From: Saccharomyces mikatae IFO 1815
Lineage: Eukaryota > Ascomycota > Saccharomycetes > Saccharomycetales > Saccharomycetaceae
Length of the DNA stretch: 64,000 bases
Assembly (NCBI RefSeq): GCF_947241705.1
Contig: NC_079268.1
Location: forward strand, 310,001 to 374,000
Reading direction: 5' to 3'
Shown here: piece after piece, positions 1-9,123 of the stretch
Layout of the letters: every line of letters begins with the position of its first letter
Numbering within the stretch: the stretch's first letter is position 1
The notes under the pieces: generated by a model
Database searches by the model: none
Told to the model about the DNA's origin: nothing
What the model saw: only the letters and a program-made list of their open reading frames with translations
Position numbers and translations under genes: made by a program

Positions 1-2317
1 TGGTAGGAATACTCTCAACTCCATCGACTTGCGGTTTAGAGGGCTTTGGCAGCTTAACAGACTCGGCTTCAGTAGATTCGGTTGATTGTGCCACATCTTC
101 GCTTGAACTTGTTCTTGTTGTGTCAACATCAGTTGAAGTCAATGCAGAAATCGGTAATTGACTAGATCGTGGCTCATTCAATGTTTGGTCATCAGGTGCA
201 TTCTCACTAATGCCAGATTCCTTGGACCATTCGGAACGCAATGTGGATTCGGATCCTACGCTTGGAAGAGTGATTCCTGTGTGAATACTCCCAACATTTG
301 CTTCAGATGCTTGATATGCGTTTGTTGAGCTTGGAGCAGGTGACAAGGCCTTCGAATCACAAGGCATATTACCTAATCTACTTACTGAACCTGTTGTGGT
401 ATCGCGTGGGTAAGACAACGGTGAGACTATGTTATTGACTGGTTGTTGTTTCGTTGGCATAGTAGTTGAAAGGTTTTGTAAATTATTTACAGCATTTCCA
501 TCAAGTTGATTTGAATTGGGAATTGAGTATTTGTTCAACGGTCTCTGACTGGCAGAAATTGCACTTACGGGTGGGATAGAACTATTAGGTACAACTTTAT
601 TGCTCGAATTCATTGAAGAATAAGTTAATTGCGCAGCCGATATGTTTACAGGAGCATTAACATTTTGATAGTTGTCAATAGGTTGATAATAGGTACGCGG
701 GCTGATGGATTTGATACCAGTACTACTGCTACTACTAATGCTTTCATTACCTGGATTATTCTGTTTTAATACGCTCTGGATATCCTTAATGAACAAAGGA
801 TAGAGATATTCAGCAATCTTTTCTCTTTGTGCTATTGCTAGAGCACGCTCAAATGGTATCCAGACACCCTTTAAATGCATAGAGCCAATTTTCACAACAT
901 GCCTAATTTTCTCTGCTTTTAAAATACCATCTCTTCTACCTCTTGTCATCTTAGTTACGTTCAAAAGTTTAGTACCGTTAACCATGTCGTTATCGGCTCT
1001 TCTAACCACTGATATACCATTAGCTTCGACCTGATAACAAAGCGTCTTTTCGTCCTCCCACATAGTTGTTGTTACTCTTGGTCTTATTATGCTTGCGGAT
1101 GTACCGTTACTATTGTTACCTGCTGTATTGTTAGTGGCTATTAATGGCATGGGGTGCCTTATGGTGGTTGTGTGGAAAGAATTCATAGCTTTCGCCATTG
1201 AATCATATTGTTGATCAGGCTTCATCTGTCTATTAGTGGTTAGATAAATTTCTTGGTCTGTAGGGGGTTTAACTGGTGGTGTTGTAGAATTTCCATCATA
1301 CAACGGGCTCCCTTGTTGCTGTTGCTGTTGCTGTTGCTGTGGTGGCAACATTCCCATTTGAGGAAGATTGTAGCTTAAGGGAACATTTTGACCAGGTGGA
1401 ACTTGAGTTGGAGTTTTTAAAGATCTGGGAGGAATTGGAGAATGTGAATTTGGAATTGAGGAGGTCTTGTGGAAGCCGGGATATTGATAAGTGGAAGGTT
1501 GTGGATAATTCGACATGGGAGGCTGCTGAGCTATGCAAGCGACACTGTTACTATTGCGACTAGTACGATGAGAGTTGGGAGACATTGAACCAGTGGATGA
1601 ATCAGAAGGTGGTCCGGATTTGCAGAGCTTTGAAGATATATTGCCAATCTTCGGCGGTTGAACTGAGTAAGATTGAGGTTGTAATTGCTGCTGTTGTTGT
1701 TCATACGTTGAGTAATTTTTTGCTAAATTAGAATTTTGGGCCTGAATATTAGTTACAGATGATGCTATGCCGTTAATATTGCTAGTACTATCACCGTTTG
1801 CAGAATAATAATAATACGCCTGAGGGTATGAATATGCCATTGCTTGTTGAGCTGGAATTTGTGGGAAATAGTAGTAGTATGGTACATTGTTACCACTAGT
1901 ACTACTGTTGTTTCCATTGTTGCCAACTGCAGAATTATTTGGCAAAGCAGTGGCACCAGCAGCGGAAGGAACACCTACCGACGTAGACGGCGGAACAGAA
2001 ACGTTTGTGTCAGAACCACTACCCTGGAAAGATTCTTGAACTTGGTACATTTGAGGTTGAGATTGCGGTTGCTGCTGAGACTGTGATTGTGCTTGCTGAT
2101 AATATTGTGGGTAAGGCCACTGTTCAGGAACCACATATTGGTAGGATACGGGAACCAAAGGCTGAACGTTTTGGCTAAGGTATTGCTGTTGCTGTTGCTG
2201 TTGCTGCGTTGGTTGGCCAATCGTGCTTTCGTTATTGCTCATAGAGCTCATAGTAGGCTCTTGGTGCATGCGGTTAGACTTAATATCATTTGTGTTGATT
2301 GGGTTACCAATAGGCAT
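1..2317 (-). CDS. SOK2: Sok2, APSES-domain transcription factor (3' end cut by window edge)
   Basis: Nuclear regulator of pseudohyphal growth and of the meiotic and PKA-linked response. The reverse-strand frame is open from the ATG at 2317 (starts [11 protein letters not shown]) to the first base of the window, about 772 codons. S. cerevisiae Sok2 is 785 aa, so only a dozen or so C-terminal codons are missing. The N-terminal half is low complexity, with glutamine runs near residues 40-50 and 325-335. The APSES/KilA-N DNA-binding domain lies at about residues 410-510 (plus coordinates about 790-1090), including [19 protein letters not shown] and [16 protein letters not shown]. The tail is Ser/Thr/Pro-rich. 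No stop interrupts the parts I read. The next gene, SPO20, is divergent, across a 1.9-kb intergenic region full of TGCAG motifs. Confidence 0.96.
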   Translation of the reverse strand, partial: MPIGNPINTNDIKSNRMHQEPTMSSMSNNESTIGQPTQQQQQQQQYLSQNVQPLVPVSYQYVVPEQWPYPQYYQQAQSQSQQQPQSQPQMYQVQESFQGSGSDTNVSVPPSTSVGVPSAAGATALPNNSAVGNNGNNSSTSGNNVPYYYYFPQIPAQQAMAYSYPQAYYYYSANGDSTSNINGIASSVTNIQAQNSNLAKNYSTYEQQQQQLQPQSYSVQPPKIGNISSKLCKSGPPSDSSTGSMSPNSHRTSRNSNSVACIAQQPPMSNYPQPSTYQYPGFHKTSSIPNSHSPIPPRSLKTPTQVPPGQNVPLSYNLPQMGMLPPQQQQQQQQQGSPLYDGNSTTPPVKPPTDQEIYLTTNRQMKPDQQYDSMAKAMNSFHTTTIRHPMPLIATNNTAGNNSNGTSASIIRPRVTTTMWEDEKTLCYQVEANGISVVRRADNDMVNGTKLLNVTKMTRGRRDGILKAEKIRHVVKIGSMHLKGVWIPFERALAIAQREKIAEYLYPLFIKDIQSVLKQNNPGNESISSSSSTGIKSISPRTYYQPIDNYQNVNAPVNISAAQLTYSSMNSSNKVVPNSSIPPVSAISASQRPLNKYSIPNSNQLDGNAVNNLQNLSTTMPTKQQPVNNIVSPLSYPRDTTTGSVSRLGNMPCDSKALSPAPSSTNAYQASEANVGSIHTGITLPSVGSESTLRSEWSKESGISENAPDDQTLNEPRSSQLPISALTSTDVDTTRTSSSEDVAQSTESTEAESVKLPKPSKPQVDGVESIPT

Positions 2318-3022
2318 GACAAAAGAACCTTACTGTAATTAGGAAATGAGAATTTGTGGTGTGCTCAACGAATTTAGTCTAAATTCCCGAAAATAGAAGA
2401 TCAAAGTGAGGTTTTTTTTATGCAATTGCTGTTGCGAGATGAGTTTCTTTGATAAAAACAGCCAAAAATGATACCGCTCCTGCTTGCAGTGGAAGAAACT
2501 ATATGAAAAACACTGAAAACTATTCTAGAAGGCTTATAAACACACAGGCACACAAAATTAATGCAAACTACAGTGGGTGATTTCAAAAACTGACAAAAAG
2601 AAGTGCTAAAAGATGAAGTTTTCTTTTGTATCAACAACTTACTACATTCGATAAATTATGAAATCATAAACGGACAACGCATCTACGTAATTTTATGTGA
2701 GGGCAAGAGAAGAATACATCACTGATACGCGCGTTCATTGCTGAGGGATCATAGTATGACAAAGAGCAGAAGCAAAGGCAAAGAATGAGATGATCGATGC
2801 TTAGCCGACTACTAGACCCACTAAATGTAGCCATTACCAGTTCCTTAGTAAGATCGCACTCAAGTTGGAATGTTCCGTCAGGCCCACGGAAGAAAAAGCA
2901 ACAAAAGAAAGAAAAACCGGACAACATGCGGGAAAAATGCAAACTGTGTGAGGAAATAATTAACTTTAAAGATTACATCAACGTCGGGCAAAGATCCTCC
3001 GCAGGTCTTCTACTGCGGTTTC

Positions 3023-3807
3023 CCTGCAGGCACAGCTAATCGGAGAGAAAAAAGCCAAGCGGAGATGCAGTTCCCGCACAGGCTTCTCTGCAGTAAAATC
3101 GGAATATGATTTTTTTATCTCATTTGCATCACGGGCATAATGCGTCGACATAAGAGGCGCAAGAATAATGTAAACCACAGTAGGGAAAAAAAGGAAAAAA
3201 GCCGTTTATGGGTAGAAATGTCCACTTTATAAACTGTATGCACATATGTACTATGACGCGTTGCCAGTGCAGGTGCAGGTTTCCTACCCGATTTTTCAGT
3301 AAGGCCTAGAATTGCTCAGACGATGAGGGCAAAACCCGAAAATAAACAAACCAAAAACCGGAATTTCGCGCTTGACATTGTTGGCAAGTGTTTTCGCGCA
3401 ACGAATGCACCTAGCACACGTGAGTGGAGGTGACGGGATGTTCCCAAAAAAAAAAAAGAAAGTCCAGACGCACGAAATCGCCCCGCCACGCATGCGTGGA
3501 GATTGTCACAATACCAGACAAGTAGGACAGATTCCTTTTCTTCTCAGGAAACAAGTGAGCCGGGTTGCATGCAGGAACAACAAAGGTAAAAGAAAAATGG
3601 GGCTTCATTCCTGTGCAAATTTCGTTTGGGGTAATAAGGTTAGGGCTAACATGAACATAAAATGATAGGGCTTTTTACTAGTTTCTCAATGTTGCAGAGA
3701 AGTAACTTTGAAGTGGTGAAATATGATGCTGTTAATCACGTTGTTCATTTAGTACTCCAATCATTAGTTACCTTTTCTTTTCTTTTGTAGTCCTGACGGA
3801 GATGCAG
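3023..3807. promoter_or_regulatory. Cluster of TGCAG/TGCAGG motifs, possible Sok2/Phd1 sites
   Basis: Plus-strand TGCAG cores occur at 3026, 3066, 3089, 3268, 3274, 3570 and 3803. Two of these sit in the palindromes CCTGCAGG (3023-3030) and CTGCAG (3088-3093). TGCAGG or TGCAGnnA is the motif reported for the APSES factors Phd1 and Sok2, and the SOK2 promoter is a known hub bound by such factors. Binding here is inferred from the motif only. Confidence 0.45.
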
Positions 3808-4166
3808 CAAACAAATACCCATCAAGAGTTTAAGTCAGCCGCATCCTACCTGAGAATACTTGGCAAAATATAAATAACAGGAAGAAGTCTTATATACTTC
3901 TTGTTACATTCAATTGTGAAAAAATCAAAGATTGTGTTCTTTTTGAGATATGTCGCTACGCACTTGACTTTTTCAAGCGCGTGTTTGTTATCGGCGACGG
4001 GCCATTGTGTCACTTATACATAAAAAGACTGTTACCAATGCGAAGTATATTTTACGCAAAGATTATTAAAGAAGATAAGTTACAACAAGCTAACCAATAA
4101 TTTGCTCTATCTGGCTAAATAAGAATTTGTCTGTTAGTATTGCTTTTCTTTATTCTAGATTTTCCG

Positions 4167-4175
4167 TTTTGTGAC
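4167..4175 (-). promoter_or_regulatory. Candidate middle sporulation element (Ndt80 site) for SPO20
   Basis: The reverse strand reads GTCACAAAA, a full match to the MSE consensus gNCRCAAAW. It lies only 25-33 bp upstream of the SPO20 ATG, closer than usual. SPO20 is a middle-sporulation gene, so the site is plausible but could be coincidence. Confidence 0.3.
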
Positions 4176-4199
4176 AGAACAATCATTCTTAGCTACATA

Positions 4200-5393
4200 A
4201 TGGGGTTCAGAAAAATACTTGCTAGCAAATCGCATCACAGTCGTCATCACAGTCGCCATCACCAAAATCTCAAGTGGCAAAACCATCGTCATACACTTAT
4301 TTCTAATGTTACTGGATCCCACGAGACAAAATATCTATCACCGTCTAGGATTGACAAGAGTTCAGGAAGTAGAAGACGTGATAGATTACAAGTAAAGATT
4401 AGATCGTTAAGAGACAAAATTCATAGACAGTTCCATCCATCATGCATAAGTGATAAAACGAGCACAGCAGTAGATAATGAATATCCTGCATGCAAAGAGA
4501 CCAAAAAGGATGTTTTCACCGCTATTTCATTAGAGGAACTATTTCCCAAGTCCAATCGGTACCAAATTCGTGAAGAAAACGAAGAAGAAACAAATAGCGT
4601 TATCCACAGAGATTTGGGTAGAGTTGAGAATGAAAATGACTTTCCAAAGTATGGAAACGTAGAATATGAACACCACCTTGAAAATATCCAATACGATGAG
4701 GATGAAATAGTTGGTAAACTCAGGTCTGAAATTAGAAGCACAAAATTGAGGTCTGTTAAAACGACGAACAGGACGCTTGAGAAAGCCATGGAGGCTCAAA
4801 TGTCTGGAAAGAGAGTTCTTCAACAACTGAGTTGTCAGAGTAACCAACTCACCAATATCGAAAACAATTGTGATATACTTAAAAACCAATCTAACGTGGC
4901 AGACCAAAAAATTAGCGAACTCATCCATGAGAATAGAAGCTTGTTTGCATTGAAGTCACCAAATCCTTTCAGGAAAAAAAGAGAGAGGGAAAAACTAAAT
5001 CAGATCAACAATCTAAAGTTAAAACAGTGTCAGTTACAGCAAGAAACTAAGAAACGAGCCCAGGAATCTGGAAAAAACTTAGCCATCAACCTTACTCCTG
5101 GCTACACACGGTATGGGCAAGAGGAAGAAAGAAAGCATATTCTTAAAGATGCTCAAAAGTATCAGTTTGAGCCCGATGAAGACGACAATCGAATCGAAAT
5201 TGACTTGTATGGGAACTTGGAAAAAATAAAAGTAGTGAGCAGTAACCTGAAGGTAATGGCTCACGCTTTTGGCAGAGAGTTTGAAGCACAAAACACCAGG
5301 ATGTTTGATATTGAGAATAATGTTCAACAAGTGGACGGTGCTTTGCAAGCTAAGCGATATAGATTGGATAAAGTGGTAGGAAGAAAATGGTAA
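4200..5393 (+). CDS. SPO20: Spo20, sporulation-specific SNAP-25-type t-SNARE
   Basis: Meiosis-specific Qbc-SNARE that replaces Sec9 and fuses secretory vesicles at the spindle pole to build the prospore membrane. The start is the ATG at 4200 (MGFRKILASK), giving 397 aa, the S. cerevisiae length. The open frame extends upstream only through a TTG. The N-terminus is His-rich (residues about 13-35). A basic amphipathic stretch at about 54-80 (RRRDRLQVKIRSLRDKIHRQ) corresponds to the known phosphatidic-acid-binding targeting helix. Two SNARE heptad regions follow, at about 173-245 and 340-397, with the usual linker between. There is no membrane anchor, as in SNAP-25 relatives. The gene is divergent from SOK2. 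Confidence 0.96.
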   Translation: MGFRKILASKSHHSRHHSRHHQNLKWQNHRHTLISNVTGSHETKYLSPSRIDKSSGSRRRDRLQVKIRSLRDKIHRQFHPSCISDKTSTAVDNEYPACKETKKDVFTAISLEELFPKSNRYQIREENEEETNSVIHRDLGRVENENDFPKYGNVEYEHHLENIQYDEDEIVGKLRSEIRSTKLRSVKTTNRTLEKAMEAQMSGKRVLQQLSCQSNQLTNIENNCDILKNQSNVADQKISELIHENRSLFALKSPNPFRKKREREKLNQINNLKLKQCQLQQETKKRAQESGKNLAINLTPGYTRYGQEEERKHILKDAQKYQFEPDEDDNRIEIDLYGNLEKIKVVSSNLKVMAHAFGREFEAQNTRMFDIENNVQQVDGALQAKRYRLDKVVGRKW

Positions 5394-7000
5394 ACTGACT
5401 TAAAGAAAAAAAAACGTGACTGTAAATGAGTCTAATGAGTAGATAGCTTCAAAAATAAGTGGATATGTAGATACGTATTTTGCTGCATACAAAGGTATGC
5501 ATTAAACGTGTTATCATTCCTTTGCCTTCTTGCCTACTCAAAACATTTTGACAAAACTTGGCCCTTTTTTCTTCAGAGAATGCATTCATGTCACCCGAGA
5601 TTCGGACGGTTTTTTTTCGAAGCGTTTCGTATTTGTTTCCCGTTCCTTTCGTAATCTTAAACTGGGTAAACTGGCCGGGATATCAACACGATTCGATTCG
5701 ATTCGATTCGCCGCCGCCGCTTGATACAATGAAAAAGTGGAGAGGGGAGGGAGGAAATAGCGCCACTTTATCATGTATGAAACGACATAGATCAAATATT
5801 CTTCTACTTTTCTCTTCGTCATCTTGCATCCAAAAAAATAAATAATTGATGGTTAATGCGTTCCCATCATCATTGAGAAACTTCTCATGTGCACAATGTC
5901 ACGACAAAAGTTTAATTATGGTACGAAAAAGAAACGGTACACTGCGATATTCATTTGGTAATAGCTGTATTGTAACTTAACATCCACCTTTCTATACTAT
6001 CTATATTTATAATTTATTAATAAACATAATACAGAGAGACTGAAATACCAAGCTCATCAACTTCCTTCGTAATATTAGGCTGATATAAGTAAGAATGATA
6101 CAAACCATCTTTCGTAATTTAACATGAAAAGGAACGGAACGTTGCATAGAACAATGGTCCTACCCTACGAACTATAATAATGAAATCGTAGCAATCAAGA
6201 CGTCTGTCAGATGTATCGAAATATAAGAAGCGCCGCATCGCATTCTATGCGCTTTATCGGTGTCTATCGTTAACATATAATTAATTGGCTCGATCAGCTT
6301 CTTACTTTTCGAGTTTCTTCTGAACGCATTGAAAAACTACGTACAATATGTGATTCTAGATTACCTTAGTGCATTAAGTAAGAACAAGGAACCGCAGTTA
6401 TTTTCCCACGGCTTTTTTTTACTGCGTACATAATGAAACTTAGGTGGCGAGTCCTCTTCCGTTCAGTTTTCAATTGTTTCCAAATTGTTTCCCGTACCAT
6501 ACAAGTTCCAAGCTCACTAGAAATGTACACGACATGAATGCGTCAGTCTGACTTATTAGATACGACAAGATTGTTCCTACCCGTTTACAAATCAAAGCGC
6601 ATTCAATGTACGATGTTATATGATATGTATGCTTGTACAAAAGAAAAATATTGTGTGTGTAAGAAATTTTTGTTTTGTCGCGCTTTGGAAACCTAAATAG
6701 CCGCCAACAAAAAATCGCCCGATCGGTCCGGAGATAAAATCCGCAGTGTTTCTAAGATCGATGGGACCCTTAATATCATACCTAATTAACGCCGTAGATA
6801 AACATCCCTACGCATTTAAATTGTGCCAGAAAACTCGGGGAAAGCCACTTTTACCCCAATGTCGCCCCTCAAGCAGCGGCAATAAATAAAGAAAAGGTCA
6901 TTCGCTTTTTCTTCACTATCATCTATCTCATTCATCTTACCTTTTTTGTATTTATGAAGGGAAACACTATCTAGAATAAAGGGTACCTTTTTTAAGCACA
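5394..7000. other. SPO20-PEX9 intergenic region
   Basis: 1.6 kb without a recognisable gene. It contains a short tandem repeat, (gattc)x4 followed by (gcc) triplets at 5690-5720. Upstream of PEX9, at 6726-6745, CGG and CCG half-sites lie 14 bp apart, just short of the oleate-element spacing. Open frames here are short and unrecognised. Confidence 0.5.
5690..5720. repeat. Microsatellite (gattc)4 followed by (gcc)n
   Basis: Four tandem gattc units at 5690-5709 run directly into gccgccgccgc. It is a simple repeat in non-coding DNA downstream of SPO20. Confidence 0.85.
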
Positions 7001-8548
7001 ATGAACGAAGTAACTTGCTCCGTAACCAATGGAAACCCCATTCATAAGATTAATAATGAAGTAAGACTGAAACGGAATAATTTAGATAAATCCTCCGGTT
7101 TTCAGAATAGCGGTAGCGCCGCATGTAATGCTAAGACAATAGAATATATCTTTACTAATTGTCCAAGAGGCGTCAGTGCCAATAGGATAGATTTTCAAAT
7201 TGCATTACCGGTTGGTAACTTTCGCCATAACTGCAATGGCGGAAAAGAACTGTCACGACTTGAAGACCAATGGTCAAAGGAATTCTCTTGTTCTTACAGG
7301 AATAAAAGTGCCGATGTGATTAAACCTGGCCGAGGCAAACCTGAGAAATGCCTCATAAATTTCCATGATAAGCATTTTTCACCTTACCATCATACAGCAC
7401 ATCACCAGAAGCGTATATATCCTTTTAAAAGGGCGTACCATGATAGCCCATCATTTTCTAATGGTTGGGAAACGCAGTTCAAATTAGTTGAAAACCAGTT
7501 AATAAATGACCTTATAATAGAAAATAACCCAGAAGAAAAAACCATTGGTTACGAATATGTGGCCGAATACGAAGAAACAATAGATTTTAAGCATAAGCTG
7601 TTAGCTGTATCACAAACATATCAATTTCTAAAATCAAACAGTTATCTATACGAACGAGACCCATATAAAATAGGGTGCGTGCTCATGGAAAACGGTTCTA
7701 ATTTGAATGAAGTTGTAATGGCTTTTGAAGCAGCCGTTTCCCAAGATTCGAATCATTCCAATGCATGGCTAAAGTTAGGTATAGTTAACATCGAAAATGA
7801 AGACGAAAACAATGGCGAACAGGCTTTGCGAAATTGTTTAAATTTGGATCCAAATAATTCATCCGCTATGGAAAGTTTAGCAATTCACTATATCAATCAA
7901 CAAAATGAATCAGAGTCATTGAAGTTTTTTTACAAATGGATTATTTCAAAGTTTTCAGGGTTTCTGCATCTTTTCGCAGGAAAAGACAAGAAAAGCGTTC
8001 ATGAAATTCCAGAGAAGTCTCATATAGTGCATATTCTAGAATCATTGTTGAGTTTGCGCATAACGAAAGCAGACCGATATGATATATATTCTGTATTATC
8101 GGTCTTGTATTATTCAGATCAGAAAATACAGCAATCTCTGGAAAGTTTAGAGCTTTTGCTATCTGAGAGACCCAATAATGGAATATTGTGGAATCGATAT
8201 GGAGCTATATTGGCCAATACTAAGTCATATAACTCTGCTATAAATGCTTATAATAAATCTAAACAACTGAGACCAAATTTTACAAGGGTGCGCTATAATT
8301 TAGCAATTGCCTACTTGAATGAAGGTGATTATGTCAGAGCAAGTCGAATGTTAATTGAAGTTATTTTATTACGAATCAATGGCTATAAACACAGCAAAGC
8401 AAAAATCCAAAGTAAATTCATGCAAAATCTAAAGAATACTCTTATCGCTTTGAAAAAATTTGATTTACTTGATGATTTAATAAAAAGTTCTCAAGATGTA
8501 GAATTACTGTTATCAACCTTGAAAGATATATACAATAAGATAGGATAA
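7001..8548 (+). CDS. PEX9: Pex9, conditional PTS1 import receptor (Pex5 paralogue)
   Basis: Oleate-induced cytosolic receptor that brings a subset of PTS1 proteins, such as malate synthases, to peroxisomes. It is 515 aa, against 514 in S. cerevisiae YMR018W. Features seen: Cys at residue 6, the position of the ubiquitinated recycling cysteine of Pex5; two WxxxF motifs (WSKEF at 91-95, WETQF at 146-150) of the Pex14/Pex13-binding type; and a C-terminal TPR region of about 250-465 ([50 protein letters not shown]). The TPR domain is the cargo-binding part in Pex5. The start is the first ATG, and the frame is closed just upstream. PEX12 lies 16 kb away on the other strand. Confidence 0.95.
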   Translation: MNEVTCSVTNGNPIHKINNEVRLKRNNLDKSSGFQNSGSAACNAKTIEYIFTNCPRGVSANRIDFQIALPVGNFRHNCNGGKELSRLEDQWSKEFSCSYRNKSADVIKPGRGKPEKCLINFHDKHFSPYHHTAHHQKRIYPFKRAYHDSPSFSNGWETQFKLVENQLINDLIIENNPEEKTIGYEYVAEYEETIDFKHKLLAVSQTYQFLKSNSYLYERDPYKIGCVLMENGSNLNEVVMAFEAAVSQDSNHSNAWLKLGIVNIENEDENNGEQALRNCLNLDPNNSSAMESLAIHYINQQNESESLKFFYKWIISKFSGFLHLFAGKDKKSVHEIPEKSHIVHILESLLSLRITKADRYDIYSVLSVLYYSDQKIQQSLESLELLLSERPNNGILWNRYGAILANTKSYNSAINAYNKSKQLRPNFTRVRYNLAIAYLNEGDYVRASRMLIEVILLRINGYKHSKAKIQSKFMQNLKNTLIALKKFDLLDDLIKSSQDVELLLSTLKDIYNKIG

Positions 8549-9123
8549 GGATTGGATTTAGTTATATTTTGCTATATAGTGCATCGAAAAACACAAAATA
8601 AAAAGTTAAAACCATTCAAGAAATTAACTCCTCACAAGAAAAACGAAAATTTAAAAAATAAACTAATGTTAATTTCCAAGGAAGTCGGTTCCACAAGTAT
8701 AAGCTATTTCGAATTTACATGTTGGAACGATTTAAAGACGAAAAATTATTTTTTTTTATCACGAATAACACTTTTTCAGTTTCGATGTGTTTTTTTTGTA
8801 TTGAATTTTTTATTTCGTATTCAATTTCAACTACGTATTTTAAGGTTCGCTTTATCCAGGATGCTCACAGTCTCTTTACTTTTGTTCTTCATTACTTGTG
8901 CATTCTGCATGACTCACTAATATTATCATGAAAAATAGATCTGCTAACCCGGCTAAAGATGAGGATGAATTAATGAAAACCAATTATATAGTAATCCTGT
9001 GACTTACTCAGTAATAGCAAAGCTCGCCGGTGCACCTGTTGTTCTCCTATCTTTTTTCTTTGGGTTATACCGTTAAATTCACAGGATATGTTCTCATACT
9101 AAGAGCGAAACCGATTTAGAGAA
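8549..9123. other. PEX9-STB4 intergenic region
   Basis: T-rich promoter-like DNA upstream of STB4. It holds a TGACTCA Gcn4-type core at 8910-8916. A 122-codon open frame beginning at 8552 has no ATG start and looks like chance. Confidence 0.5.

Larger units (their letters stand above)
2318..4199. other. Long SOK2/SPO20 divergent intergenic region
   Basis: No gene recognised in 1.9 kb. It holds a cluster of TGCAG(G) motifs (3023-3807), a 14-bp perfect palindrome (3486-3499), an MluI-type ACGCGT core (3256-3261) and an A12 run near 3450. Small ORFs here have no recognisable similarity and are treated as chance. The size fits the unusually long regulatory region of SOK2. Confidence 0.6.

Noticed and set aside
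4140-4199. Upstream 20-codon extension of SPO20
   Set aside because: It begins with TTG; the conserved MGFRK start at 4200 restores the family length. The same reasoning removed non-ATG extensions of FMS1, MSS1, HOF1, MSN2 and SUB1.
6726-6745. Possible oleate response element upstream of PEX9
   Set aside because: The CGG and CCG half-sites are only 14 bp apart; the Oaf1/Pip2 element needs 15-18 bp and the internal bases do not fit.
8552-8920. 122-codon open frame after PEX9
   Set aside because: No ATG start, AT-rich composition, no recognisable similarity, and it lies in the STB4 promoter.
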